This document shows, piece after piece, positions 22,227-34,212 of a stretch of 64,000 nucleotides of DNA. The first letter of the stretch is position 1; each line of letters begins with the position of its first letter. The DNA comes from Euclidia mi (Eukaryota; Arthropoda; Insecta; Lepidoptera; Erebidae), in contig OX123205.2 in the NCBI GenBank assembly GCA_944739405.2, forward strand, positions 39,142,475-39,206,474, in the 5' to 3' direction. Under the pieces are notes generated by a model. That model did no database searches and was not told the DNA's origin. It was given only the letters and a program-made list of their open reading frames with translations. A program made the position numbers and the translations under genes.

Positions 22227-22969
22227 AAATGTGATTATTTATAGACATGAATAAGTAATGATCAAGTAATGTATGTATTTGAATAACATTGGCTGTTATT
22301 TAATTTGTCAACTGTGTATAAATCATTTAAGCAAACTATAAAGTCTCGTTAAAATAGTACCTAGTCAATACATCCATGAACATAGCTGGTCATAGCCCTT
22401 GCAACAGTACTGAAATAGTATTGATGCAAATCAAAGCTGAAAAAAAATGTGGTATATATTCTTTTCAAATATCAATGAAATGTACCTATAACTTTCTCAC
22501 ATAGTACCTAAAATGTAATATACAAGAATATTAATTTAATATTGTTGAATTAATTAGTGAATAATGAAATAATAAACCTGTTTAGTTACATTGTATTTTA
22601 TTAACTTACCTGCAACAATATTTATACAATTAAATTATTTTCTATGCATAAAGAAACAAGCAGTCAAGTTCAGTCACAAGTTTTGTATGTACATAATTGT
22701 TTTGAATTATAAAGTATACATGTTTCCTGTTACAGGAATCCTGTATGCACAGCAATCAGTATAGTTGTGAAAATGACTACGCCCTAGTATGCCTATATAC
22801 AAGACTAATTGCTTTTTTATTTTGGCAGTTATTGTGATAAACAATGGCTACAAATTTCGTAACATCTTCATACATGCTTAATTATAACTGATTATGTACA
22901 TATAACACAAAATATCCTAACAGTGAACAGTCTTGATAAAATCAATGAATGCTCTATGGAAATCTTACA
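22227..22969. other. Convergent intergenic region with polyadenylation signals
   Basis: The two zinc-finger genes end toward each other here, 743 bp apart. AATAAA at 22571-22576 suits the plus-strand gene. Minus-strand AATAAA occurrences at 22816-22821 and 22597-22602 suit the other. The rest is AT-rich 3' untranslated sequence. Confidence 0.5.
22571..22576 (+). terminator. Polyadenylation signal for ZAD zinc-finger gene 1
   Basis: AATAAA about 345 bp after the TGA at 22224-22226; the first canonical hexamer found downstream. Confidence 0.45.
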
Positions 22970-24438
22970 TCAATCTATAAACCGAACACGCATATTTTCA
23001 ACTCCAGGGACGTTAGGAGGAATCAAACTCCTGCCAGTGTACAACTTATTCGAAGGATCATGGTGTTTTTTCATATGTTGTCTCAGAAACGTAGCAGTAA
23101 CAAACTTCCTAGAGCATATCTCACACATTAACGTCGGACCCACATGTTTAAACTTTATATGTTCAGCTCTTGCTGATGAATTTACAAACTTCTCGTCACA
23201 CATCGTACAGCTGTATGGCTTCTCCCCTGTATGTCTCCTCGTATGATATAATAAGGCCTCTTTAGACACAAATTTTCTTGTGCAGATATCACATTTGAAA
23301 TTTTTTTCACCAGTATGCTTCACCATATGAACTTTCAAGTAACTCGGAGCAGTGAACTGCTTGTTGCAATACTTACAGACGTGAGGCTTGGCATTACCAT
23401 GGACAAATCTATGGTGAACTCTTAGACCACCTGGTGTACTGTAGCCCTTACCACATTTATCACAAAAGTATGTTTTCAGAATTTTACTCCTCATTGGATG
23501 TGGATCTAGAAGATCTTCCAGGCATAGCTTCACATGTTTTAAGAAGAACTCCTTGGTATTATAACTTTTCCCACATTTGGGACACTCACTTTTGGATATA
23601 TGCTTTTGTTCATGTACCTGTAACTTATCCAAGCCTCTAAATGATTTACCGCAGTCTTTGCATACATACATTCCATGTGCTTTGTCCTGGTGTTGCCGGA
23701 GGCTTTCTTCAGTGCATCTAAGTTGGTCACAGTCAGGACATTTGTACAACTGGTCACTATTCTCATGAGCAGTCAGTTCTGCATCTTTTGTTGTTATATA
23801 ATGACATTTGGGACATGTAAAAGCCCCATGAGAAGCCAAATTATGAATGTTTAATTCAACTACATCCTCAAACTGCTCTGAACAATCAGTACATGTAAAA
23901 ATGTTAGTCTTTATTGGTAACTTCTTGTCTTTATCCTCATTATTAACTAATATAAGCTTAGATTCGTATTCTCCAACAATTATGTATAGACTATGGTCAG
24001 AATTAGCATTCTCAATATCAATATCTAATGTGTTTGTTAGATTATCAAACACATTGTTTATAACTCTTGATGAATTCCTACACTTGATGAGGAATCTTTG
24101 AGCTTCAAGCGCTTTATCAACACACTCCATGCACACTGCATCCAAACCCACAATATCTTCATTGATCTGCAAATGAAATAATACAAAATTATAACGCTTG
24201 AACAGGCTATAAAAGTAATGCAAAAGCAATTTAAGATTTACGTTCTTACCTCAGGCCCTAGGAGCTCGGCTAAAATTTCAGAGAGTTCCTGAAAACCGCT
24301 ATTTGTATCTAATGATACACAGTCTTGAAGACGAACATACTGATCCTGAATATTCTTCAAGCATAACCTACAATGGCTGTAACGCTTTTCACCCAAGACA
24401 TTCGCCACGAGGAGGTTTAATTCACTTTCCTCAGTCAT
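22970..24438 (-). CDS. ZAD-type C2H2 zinc-finger protein 2 (two exons, 461 aa)
   Basis: Exon 1 is 24438-24250 and exon 2 is 24166-22970 on the minus strand, joined in phase 0 (GAG|GTAAGA donor, CATTTGCAG acceptor) across an 83-bp intron. The start is the ATG at 24438; the in-frame codon three upstream is TTG. The ZAD is formed by CRLC (exon 1, about residue 24) and CMEC (exon 2, about residue 74). A spacer leads to ten finger units (about residues 160-435). The second (FTCPKC...AHENSD) lacks its last histidine and is probably non-binding; the fifth ends in cysteine. TGEKNF and TGEKPY linkers connect fingers 7-9. Predicted nuclear DNA-binding regulator with unknown targets. Its intron sits at the same ZAD position as in the neighbours, supporting tandem duplication followed by inversion. 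Confidence 0.92.
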
Positions 24439-25367
24439 ATTTAGCAATTAACTTCACTGCTTTTATTTAGATATAAATATTACATCAAAACAGTTCAAAG
24501 CTGCGCGCTTTCAAAATTTTTCGTTCAAGAACTTGTGCCCCACGTCGATTGATTGACGCCATGAAATAAAATGGCGGACAAAGGACAAACTGTCACTTTT
24601 CGATTTTAGATTATTTTGTGGCGATCTTTTTGTTGTGTACCTAAGACTAAACTATTTTCATTGATAATAATTATTTTAATGAGCACTGATGTGCATTATC
24701 CTATGGTATTTATTTTAATATTAAAAACAACATGACAAACTTTAACGACACAGTCTTACATTACTAACACCTTTATCTTTATTGCTACTAGCAACTCTGT
24801 CTTCCTATTTAACCAACATCGAAAAAAGAGGCGATTGATTCGAGTCGATTCGTTTATTACTGTATATTATGATATTATACTTATACATCTAACCAATAGT
24901 GCAAAAATTTGCTCAGTTTATGTAAGTCCGAAGAATTTTCAGAAACAAGCAGTCATATTGCAATAGGTGTATATCTTTGTGATTTTACTATAGGTATATA
25001 TTTTACTACCTATATGATTTGTAAAGCCCTAAGCCAAGTCATTGACCTTTCTTATGGTGTAGGAAATAATTATCAAAATCGTACTGCAGCTGTTAAGTTT
25101 TACTTCACCTGTGTGTTACCTAAATAAATATAATAAGTAAATATATATTATCGATTTTGATGAAATTTGACACTTTAATGTCGCGACAAGGTTTGGCTTC
25201 ATGTCAATCGCGAACAACAAAAAAAACTGCGAGCGTGATTATTCGTCGCCGAAAGTTTCCACAGACGTGTAGCCGAAGTTAAATTGTATGTAACCTGTTA
25301 TTTTACTATATCCAATATACATATACAGTGTGATTTGTAATTACTCGTATCCCTTCGGTGATTGTAG
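24439..25367. other. Upstream region of ZAD gene 2 and intergenic DNA
   Basis: Directly upstream (24450-24600) is a slightly GC-richer stretch with AAGCTGCGCGCTTT and ATGGCGGACAAAGG that may be promoter or 5' leader. Beyond it I see no gene. A frame at 24909-25127 has no coding character. Confidence 0.4.
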
Positions 25368-27471
25368 GGCTTAGGCAAGGGCGGATCCAGCTTTGGCGCC
25401 AGGAGGGGGTCACATAGTCGTGGTCAAGTGAAGAACTTATAATTTAATTTCATTAACAATAGGTACAAGTAAAAAGTAGGTATTTAATTAATGTACGTAA
25501 CAGACCAGTGCAGATACGTTAGAAAATGGTAAAAAGTAAAATAAAGTTACAGTAGGATGAGACCCATTGGAGAAGGAAGAGAATATAGCGATCATTAAAT
25601 GAAAATTAAATTACGGGCGATCTGAGGTCGGGAAGTGGATGGGGTTGCGATTTTAAGGGTAAAAAAGGGTTTATCTCGATTGCTAGCAAAACTACAAGTC
25701 CTACGGTAAAAACGTCAATGGCAAAGTTGTAGGTAATAAAAAGAACTACAACTTTCGTATTTACATTTTATTCACACAAAGTCATAATTTATGTGAAAAA
25801 TTCAAATAACCAAGTTTTTGGTTTTTAGGGTTTCGTAGTCCACAAGGAACCCTTATAGTTTCGTCATGTCCGTCCGTCTGTCCGTCCGCAGCCTAGCTCA
25901 AAGACGCCTGCCCCCTTTTATTAAAAGTGTGTTGCCGTTCTACAAAATTAAAAAGTCGCTAGTCATATAAAAAATCCGCTAGATATTGGTAATTATCTCT
26001 TTTTTTTAATCCGCTAGAAGTCGCTAAATCGTATCGCTGACGTTCAATCTATACTTGAAGTCTGCGCCTCATAACTTGGGATTTTTAGAGAGCGCCTAAT
26101 CGTTTAATTTTGGCAAACATTTAAATTTATCGCAAAAAATAAAAAAATTAAATCAACATATTTATTTAAAAAATCCACAACAAATGTTCTGGATGATAAA
26201 AAATCTGAAACTGTTACGTTTTCTAAGAATTACATAATTTACTACCTATATTTCAAAATCAAAACATATGTCCACTGGATATTCAGTATCACTGGCACTG
26301 GCAGTGGAGGGTTCTCCGATGCCTACACCAGCTACTTTGGGCATTGGTTTTCTGACTTGATTAATTACTTCATCAGGCAGATCGTAACTCGAGCAATCTT
26401 TATTTTAAATTTTTAGTCGGTTTCTAATGAGCAGAATGGAGTTCAGTTTTTTCTGAAATTTGATTTCGGACTTTGTTTTGCTGGGGTTGAGGCTATTTGA
26501 GCAACTATTTGAGGATATTTTGTGTCAGAACGGATGTTTATGGTTGTTCAAGTGTAGTGATGGTCTTAAAAACAAATTATTCTTCAGTTGTTTTCGAAAA
26601 AAAGTCGCATATTATGCGACGGCTCAAAATCCGCTAGAAGTCTCTAAACATTTTTTTGTCGCTAACTCAATTTTTTTTACCGCTAACCACTCATGAATTC
26701 CTCCAGATCTAGCGACTTTGTCGCTAGAACGGCAACACAAGCTGATATTTGACATGAATATAGACATACGATATTGCAACAAAACTGTAGAATAAAATTT
26801 AGGAAAATATTTTTTTCAGGGTATCTCCCCTAAATATATAGTGGGGTTGAATTTTTTTTTTGTTGAGTACCCCATTGTGTGGGATATCATTGGATAGGTT
26901 TTAAAAAAATATTATTAGTTTGCTCAAATCATTTTTCGATCAAGTGATTGGTTTGTCAAAAACTTGGTTAATTGAATTTTTCACATAAATTAAGACGTTG
27001 TGTGAATAAAGTGTAAATACAAAAGTTGTAGATCTTTTTGTTACCTACAACTTTGCTATTGACGTTTTTCCCGTAGGACTTGAAGTTTTGCTGGCAATCG
27101 AGATAAACCCTATTTTACCCTTAAAATCGCAACTCCATCCACTTCCCGACCTCAGATCGCCCGTAATTTATTTTTCCTTAAATTTTTCTATATTCTCTTT
27201 CTTTTCCTATGGGTTTCATCCTACTATAATTTTCTATCGTTTCAAAAATTATCTACCCTGGTCTAAAACCTTTGCCATCATACAAAGTTATTATATTATA
27301 AACTAATTAAATATTGAAGGTATGTAGTTACATAAAATCTGTATGGTGACAAATTATAAACTTTAATAAAATCTTTATATTTAATTAGTGGTTCACCTAA
27401 GTCCTGGAACCAGCTCAGGGGGGGGTCATGACCCCCATGACCCCCCCCCTGGATCCGCCCTTGGGCTTAGG
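25368..27471 (+). mobile_element. 2.09-kb hAT-type element with long inverted repeats and another element inside
   Basis: The element is 25376-27463, bounded by perfect 8-bp duplications GGCTTAGG (25368-25375 and 27464-27471). Ends are CAAGGGCGGATCCAG and its complement, fitting hAT. The repeats are long: 25600-25827 pairs with about 26942-27175, including the mirrored blocks GTCCTACGGTAAAAACGTCA and GGTCGGGAAGTGGATGG. No transposase frame remains. A second element (about 25931-26740) lies in the middle. Confidence 0.85.
25930..26740. mobile_element. Nested terminal-inverted-repeat element inside the hAT element
   Basis: Ends read GTGTTGCCGTTCTA and TAGAACGGCAACAC, with AAGTCGCTAG-type subterminal motifs on both sides. 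No clear target duplication. The middle includes an open minus-strand stretch (about 26400-26262) that decodes to YDLPDEVINQVRKPM and GEPSTASASDTEYPVDI. This is possibly the C-terminal relic of the element's own protein; I cannot name the family. Confidence 0.55.
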
Positions 27472-27524
27472 GCTATAATAGAGTATTTTACCCCTTAGGT
27501 ACATATGGGGTACAAAATGCATAA

Positions 27525-28868
27525 TCTTAATATATAAAATCCTTGCGTTACTGACTGACTGACCGACACGCTACAGCCGAAACTACTGGTCGCTAGAAGA
27601 TAAAATTTAGCAATTATGTTCCTTGAAATGTATAAGGTAGTACTAAGAGAAATTCCTCCCCTAATGGTGTAAAACAGGGGGTCAAAGTTTGTATGAAACT
27701 TTTTATTCCTTCGATGGATTGACTCCAAACTTTGTATACTAGTTCCTCAAACGACGATAGTGAACACTAAGACTTATTTTTCAAGAAATTCCTCCCCTAA
27801 GGGGGTAAGATAGGGGTAAAAGTTTGTATGTAACTTTTTATCTCTCTAATGGATTGACTCCAAACTTTGTATATTGGTTCCTAAAATGACGATAGTGAAC
27901 ATTAAGAATTTGTTTCTTTGGAAATTCCTCCCCTAAGGGGGTAAGATAGGGGTCAAAGTTTGTATTCAACTGTTTATTCCTTCAGTGGATTGACTTGAAA
28001 CTTTGTACATTGGTTCCTCAAATGATAATAGTGAACATAAGAATAATTTTTTTTGGACATTCCACCCCTAAGGGGGTAAGATAGGGGTCAAAGATTGTAT
28101 AAAACTTTTTATTCCTTTAACGGATTGACTTCAAACTTCGTATATTGGTTCCTCAAATGACAATAGTGAACACTAAGAGTTATTTTTTTGGAAATTCTAA
28201 CCCTAAGGAGGTAAGATATGGGTCAAAGTTCGTATGAAACTTTTTATTCCTTTAATGGATTGTGATCAAGCTTTGTATATTGGTTCTTCAAATGACAATA
28301 GTGAAAATTAGGAAATAGCTTTTTGAAAATACCTAACCTCAGGGGGTAAGATAGGGGTCAAAGTGTGTTACTTATTATTCCTTCAGTGGATTGACTTCAA
28401 ACTTTGTATATTGGTTCCTCAAATGATGATAGTAAACACTAAGCATTTATTTTGCTTCTTTGAAAATTCTTCCCCTACGGGGGTAAGATAGGGGCCAAAG
28501 TTTGTATTTAACTTTTATTGCTTCAGTGGATTGACTTCAAACTTTGTATATTGGTTCCAAAAATGATAATAGTGAACACTAAGAATATTTTTTTTTGGAA
28601 ATTCTAACCTTCAAGAGGTAAAATAGGGGTCAAAGTTTGTATGAAGCTTTTTATTCCTTTAATGGATTGATTTCAACTTTGTATATTGGTTCCTCTAATG
28701 ACGATAGTGAACACCAAGAAAGGAGTTTTCGAAGTCACTCTCCTATGGGGGTTAAGAAAGGGTGTCCTATTTTGTAATATAAAAAAAAAAACTTCAATGG
28801 ATTCACTTGAAACTTTGTATATCAGTTCCTTAAATGACGTTAGTGAATTCACCACTAAAACGGGGAGT
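27525..28868 (+). repeat. Helitron 5' end followed by nine ~135-bp tandem units
   Basis: Starts TCTTAATATATAAAATCC after an A, then GCGTTACTGACTGACTGACC and CTACAGCCGAAACTACTGG, the head of a Helitron family also present at 29730, 30246, 30725 and 40081. The body is a minisatellite: the landmark GGTTCCTCAAATGACGATAG recurs at 27741, 27876, 28012, 28147, 28282, 28413, 28553, 28688 and 28823, spaced 131-140 bp. Units are imperfect (CCCTAAGGGGGTAAGATAGG is the other conserved block). No protein frame. The array loses its 3' end before 28870. Confidence 0.75.
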
Positions 28869-29451
28869 CCTAAAAAGAGTCCCAGTGTTTTCATCGTCCC
28901 TGATGTGCATTTAATTTTATGCGGCTGGCTCTCATCTAAGCGCTCTTCATCTTCAATAACTAAAATGTATGATGGTTCTTTATATGACCAATAGAAGCCA
29001 AAATACTTAGAACCGTTATTTTGCTACTTTTGTTTATTTTTAAGCAGGTAAGCACTTTTTATCAGTTATCTGCTTTGCTTAACCTATAAATACTAAGAAA
29101 AGGCTTTTGAACTTGGATAATTAATTTTATTAATTTTTATATTTGGATAATTAATTTTATATTTTTTTTATACTTTCGATAAGATATACAAATGTATACT
29201 GCTACGGAATCCTTGACTAATTTAATTTTAACTAGCTTTTGCTAGCAGCTACGCCTAAATTAAATTTTCATCGTTTGTTTGATAGTTTTCATGAAACATT
29301 AAAATACACATCTAAATCCATTCCGCCATTTTTCATATTAACCTGAATAAATAGACAGACAAAAAAAACAATCTAAATAAATAATCGCCGTACTGGAATT
29401 TGGTTAGCAACAATATGCAATACAGTTATTTTGAGATTACAGACAGTTTGT
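28869..29451. other. Repeat-derived intergenic DNA with an inverted Helitron end
   Basis: At 29231-29256 the minus strand reads GCGTAGCTGCTAGCAAAAGC then TAG, resembling the 3' terminus of the same Helitron group in reverse. Nothing else recognisable, and no gene. Confidence 0.4.
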
Positions 29452-29707
29452 TTTTTTTTATAGTCACGCCTGTATCCCCGAAGGGGTAGGCAGAAGTGTA
29501 ATATTACTCCTACATCTCGCCATGTTGCATATTAGGTCCCACGTAATAGGGGACGAGCCTATTGCCATTACCGGGCACATTGGCAGACTCCGTGCTGCTA
29601 CTGAGAATTCGGAAAAACTCAGTAACACTTTTGCCCGACCCGAGAATCAAACCCGAGACCTCCCGTTTAGCAGACGCATACGCTATCCACTGGACCATGG
29701 AGGCAGT
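29452..29707 (-). mobile_element. tRNA-derived SINE, family B, full length
   Basis: On the minus strand: tRNA-like head (ATGGTCCAGTGGATAGCG, B-box-like GGTTTGATTCTCGGG), body with AGTGTTACTGAGTTTTTCCG and GCCCGGTAATGGCAATAGGC. The 3' end has CTGCCTACCCCTTCGGGGAT and an A-tract. Partial relatives are at 17303, 45850, 46285 and 47439. Confidence 0.75.
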
Positions 29708-29729
29708 CAAATATTATTTATTTGTATAA

Positions 29730-30894
29730 TCTTCTGTATATTAAATCCTTGCGTTACTGACTGACTGACAGACACGCTACAGCCGAAACAACTGAGCGCA
29801 AATAGGTGAAATTTTGCATGTATGTTCCTTGAGGTGTGTAGGGGCGCACCAAGAGAGGATTTTTGGAAATTCATTCATTCATTCATCACACAATTCATTA
29901 ATGTTGTCAGAATTTGTATGAAACTTTTAATTCCTTCAATGGACTAAAAAAAAAGATTCAAACTTTGTATATTGGTTCCTCAAATGAAGTTAGTAAACAC
30001 TAAGAAAGTCTTTTTGGAAATTTTTACACTAAGTGCCTAAAAAACGGAGTCAGAATTTGTATGAAACCTTTTTACGCCTTCAAGGGATTAACTTCATACT
30101 TTGTTTATTGGATCCGCAAATGACGTTAGAGAACACAAAGACATTTATTTTGGAAATTCTTTCCCTGAGAGGGTAGAAAAGGGAGGTAGAGTTTGTGTAA
30201 AGCCTTTTATTTTTCAATGAAATCACCTCAATCTGTCTGTGTATATAAAATCCTTGCATTACTTACTGATACTGACAGACACGCTACAGCCGAAACTACT
30301 GAGCGCAAGTAGGTGAAATTTGCCATGTATTTTCCTAGAGGTGTGTAGGAGCACACTAAGAGAGGATTTTTGGGAATACCTCCCATTAGCGGGTTATACA
30401 GGTTTTCAGAGTTTGAATGGAATTTTTAATTCGTTCAATGAATTAACTTCAAACTTACAAAGTTTGTATTGGTTCCTCAAATGAAGTTAGTGAACACTAA
30501 GTTTTTGGAAATTCTTACCCTAAGTGTGTTAAAAGGGGAGTCATAATTTGCATAGAACCTTTTTATGCCTTCAAGGGATTAACTTCATACTTTGTTTATT
30601 GGATCGGCGAATGACGTTAGCGAACACAAAGACATTTATTTTGGAAATTTTCTCCTAAGAGGGTGGAAAAGGAATTAGATATTTGTGAAAATCTTTTATT
30701 TTTTCAATAGAATCACTTCAATCTGTGTATGTAAAATCCTTGCGTTACTGACTGATTGACAGATACATTACAGCCGAAATTACTGGGCGCAAGAAGGTCA
30801 AATTTGGCATGTATGTTCCTTGATGGAGGGGTGTTTGTACAAAATATTTTATCTAATCGTAATTTACGCGTGCGAAGCAGCGGGCAAAAGCTAG
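29730..30894 (+). mobile_element. Tandem Helitron: three 5' ends, one 3' end
   Basis: Three copies of the head (AAATCCTTGCGTTACTGACT, CTACAGCCGAAA, GAGCGCAA) begin near 29730, 30230 and 30718, each carrying degenerate GGTTCCTCAAATGAAGTTAG units. The last runs to ACGCGTGCGAAGCAGCGGGC and ends CTAG at 30891-30894, followed by T, the normal Helitron 3' boundary. There is no helicase/Rep coding, so it is non-autonomous. Confidence 0.7.
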
Positions 30895-30923
30895 TTTTGG
30901 AATAAAACGGAACGGAATGGAAC

Positions 30924-31186
30924 CACAGATTACTAAATAGTTACTTCGTAACAGATACATCACTCCCATACAAAACCGAAAATACCTACGCTATAATCAC
31001 CTACAAAATCTTAATAATAATAGCCGATTTTCGCAGTGAACAGAAATGTACCTTAACTACGCAAGCAAAGAGTTGTAGATTGTTTGACTTACGTACAATC
31101 GCGTCATCGAACGAAGGCGCTAGGGTTGTTTCTATAATGCTTTTGGAAATAAAACGCATGTTGCGAAATAACCATATTTATATTTG
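30924..31186 (+). repeat. Direct repeat, copy 1
   Basis: About 263 bp matching 35838-36105 at high identity. Landmarks are GATTACTAAATAGTTACTTC, GCTATAATCACCTACAAAAT and GCGCGTCATCGAA-like sequence. Function and origin unknown; no coding frame. Confidence 0.7.
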
Positions 31187-31399
31187 TAAATATATTTGAG
31201 TTTTGTTGTTAAAGTTAAATATGTTTGAGTTTTGTGAAATGATCAACATATTTTGTTCCTTGTCTAAATTTGCGGTTATTAAATTTCAATGTTGAAAATA
31301 TCCTTAATCTTGTAAATAATTTTAATAAGTACCTAATTATGCGGAAAACATGAGCAAACACCTGGCAAATCGACTTTATTTAGAATTTCCAACACGGTG

Positions 31400-33645
31400 C
31401 TACCCGGTCGATTCATAAGCACGTTGTCAAAATTATTCACGAATAATATTTCAAATTTTTCAATATAATTGCCTTGGTTACGCCTTTACTAAAAATATAT
31501 AATGCATCACTAGCTTCAGGTGTGTTTCCATTGGAATGGAGGAGGGCTCGTGTCGTTCCTGTCTATAAGTCCGACTAGAAAGATGTAATAAGTAATTATA
31601 GGCCCATATCTATATTGTCAACATTCGCAAAAATTTTCGAGTCCATGGTGTGTCCGTATCTTCAACGCCACTTTAAGCCATACATCGATCAGCGACAACA
31701 CGGATTTATTGCATCGTGATCCACGGCTACAAATCTGCTAACATTTACTGAATCAGTTAAGCCTTGTATTCATTAGGCAACATTTGTTGATAAACACTGA
31801 TTATAAACAGTTTATAAGCAGTGTTTCACCATCTCTGGATACAGTTTATAAACAGTTCATAAACAAATGTGATGAAACATTGTTTCTGAAACATGTTGTC
31901 GTGTTCCCCAATAGAACGGAGAACAAGCCGAAACATTTTGTTTATTAGCAAAAGTCAACAGGTGTGGACGTGTGTTGCGCGAGTTTATTAACATGGAAGT
32001 AGTGTGGTCCAACAACCAAGTTTCGATGCTCATAGAGCTTTATCAACAGCATCATGTACTTTGGGACTCTTCAAATAGAGATTATAAAGATAAATAAAAA
32101 AAAATGATGCTTGGGCCGATATTACGCGCTGTTCATTATTTACGCTCACAATGATCCCGTGAAAAGAAAAAGCTTAGGTCATCATAAAGACTTGTACCTA
32201 CTTGTATACCAAATCAAAAAGACTTGTACTTGTGTACCATCAAATTCACGAAGGTCATGAAGTACGTAATTATTTATTTAAGAGATAATTCAGAATACAC
32301 CACCTTTTCTTATTTTTTTTAGTAGCACTCTTATAAATTATTATGTAAGCACAAGCAGCACCGAGCATCACTACCTCCTCGGGCGACATCCTAACAACAA
32401 CTGTTAAGTGTGGACGGCCATGTTTCAGAAACAGTGTTTACGGTAAACTTGATGATAAACACGTCATAAACAGTTTATCAACAAATGTTGCCTAATGAAT
32501 ACAAGGCTTTAGACGCAAATAAACAGTATGATGTAATTTATACCGATTTTAGCAGGGCTTTCGATAGAATTTCTCATCCCATACTTATTTATACGCTATC
32601 GGCATATGGCATCACTGGACCTTTATTGGATTGGTTCAAATCATATTTATCGCATCGTCAGTTCTATGTCGTGGTAAACGGTTTCCAGTCCTCCAATTTT
32701 GACATCACTTCAGGTGCCTCACAAGGTTCTCATTTATCGCCAATATTATTTAATATATTTATAAATGACCTGCCGAGCTGTCTCCATTACTCTGATTACT
32801 TTTTATACGCTGACGATTTAAAGTTTTCAAGGGAGATTGAATCTGTGCAAGATTCAAATTTTTTGCAAGAAGATTTGAACCGGGTAATCGAATGGTGTAA
32901 TAATAATAAAATAGAGCTCAACGCAAAAAAATGTAACCATGCCAAATTTTCTCTCAAGCACCTTACTGTGGACTCATGCTATTTCATAGGTAACCAAAAA
33001 ATCCAAGAACATGAAACAATCCGAGATCTAGGGGTAGTATTTGATAAAAAATTCACTTTTATACCATATATTGAAAACATCGCTAAGAGGGCATCAAGAA
33101 TGTTAGGGTTTGTACTGCGAAATACCAGGGAGTTTCATAGTAAAACCAAAATCTTATTGTACAATAACCTAGTGAGGAGCATCCTGGAATACTGCAGTGC
33201 TGTATGGAGACCACATTATGCAAACCACATCTTGCGTCTGGAACGGTTGCAAAAACGCTTCTTATGGCATCTAGCTTTCAGAGCTAGAAAGTCTAAACAG
33301 CTACCATCATACAATGTCAGGCTGCAATATTTTAGGATGCAGCCTTTGAATTTACGCAGAGTCGTGGCAGATGGTATATTTGCATACAAACTTTTAAACG
33401 ACAAAATTGACTGCCCGGCTCTTCTAAGTCTTTTCAGATTTCGTGCACCAGCCAGGTATACTAGATATAGCATGACTCCATTGTGCCCGCCCCTGAGAAG
33501 GACGGAACTTGGAGCAAACTCACCGGTAGTTAGAATGTGCAGGATTGTAAATGGTTGCAGTGACCGTGTGGATATTCACTTCGACAGCGTAGGCAAAGTC
33601 TGTAAGAGTATAATTAAACATACACAAAGCTGTAACCAACTATAA
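31400..33645 (+). pseudogene. Non-LTR retrotransposon reverse transcriptase, split by a DNA transposon
   Basis: The first part (about 31420-31756) decodes, with stops, to LLKIYNASLASGVFPLEW, RARVVPVYKS, NYRPISILSTFAKIFESM and DQRQHGFIAS. After the insertion at 31760-32508 the frame continues (32509-33645): YTDFSRAFDRISHP with the first catalytic Asp, ASQGSHLSPILFNIFIND, LYADDLK with the catalytic YADD, then LGVVFDKKFTF and SILEYCSAVWRPHY. The order fits Jockey/CR1-like LINEs. At least two stops upstream, no endonuclease domain and the insertion make it dead. An open frame reported from 32485 starts inside the inserted element, so its first eight codons are not LINE sequence. Confidence 0.85.
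31757..32511 (+). mobile_element. PIF/Harbinger-type element inserted in the LINE, with a Myb/SANT-like remnant
   Basis: The element 31760-32508 (749 bp) lies between TTA duplications (31757-31759 and 32509-32511). Inverted ends share AGCCTTGTATTCATTAGGCA and continue through about 36 bp. A 3-bp TTA duplication is typical of PIF/Harbinger. Inside, from the ATG at 31993, a frame decodes to MEVVWSNNQVSMLIELYQ and VLWDSSNRDYKDK, then a stop and KKNDAWADI. This matches the start of the Myb/SANT-like accessory protein these elements encode. No transposase remains. Confidence 0.82.
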
Positions 33646-34068
33646 AGGTGATAATTATAAAAAAGAAAATTATTATATTTTAATTCCATTGTTTTAATTT
33701 TAATGTTTTATTTAAATCTTTAATTTTTATGTTTTATTTTAATTTAATGTTGTACTTATTTTAATTTCAATGTTCTATTTTAATTGTGATATTTTATTTT
33801 CATTTTAATGTTTTGATTAATTAATTCACTGTATGTTATTAATTTTAAATATATTTATTTCATAACACTTTGGCATCATCGAAGTATCACAATTGAAGAA
33901 TCTCGCTTTTATATTTTATTTTTTTAGTGAAGAAAAATTTCCTCAGTATCTTGTGCATGTGGTGTTAACCTATAATTAATTGTTACACTAGGAAAGTTTG
34001 ACTATTGTTAGTAATAAGTTAATGTATCAGTGTAATCAATTGTTGGTTAACCAAATAAATAAATAAAT
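33646..34068 (+). other. 3' tail of the LINE
   Basis: After the TAA the sequence is highly T/A-rich with repeated TTTTAATTTTAATGTTTTAT-like phrases. It ends in an AAATAAATAAATAAAT tract (about 34052-34068), a usual simple-repeat 3' end of CR1/Jockey-like elements. Confidence 0.5.
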
Positions 34069-34212
34069 TTATAAACGTTTCTGGTAGAACTTTTAGGCTA
34101 CCATAAAAAGATGTATCTTTATTATAGGCTTTGAAATGAGTATATAGTGTTGTTTCGTCAACATTAGGTTTCGCCGGTAACAAAGCATTAAAGCTTATGT
34201 TTCTTGCTACAC

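Noticed and set aside
22923..23246. Plus-strand frames over ZAD gene 2
   Set aside because: Antisense shadows of the zinc-finger coding sequence.
28686..28994. 102-codon frame at the end of the Helitron minisatellite
   Set aside because: Overlaps opposing frames in repeat DNA and resembles no protein; chance.
32485..32508. ATG-led start of the 386-codon reverse-transcriptase frame
   Set aside because: The first eight codons are the inverted repeat of the inserted Harbinger element; the LINE frame really resumes at 32509.
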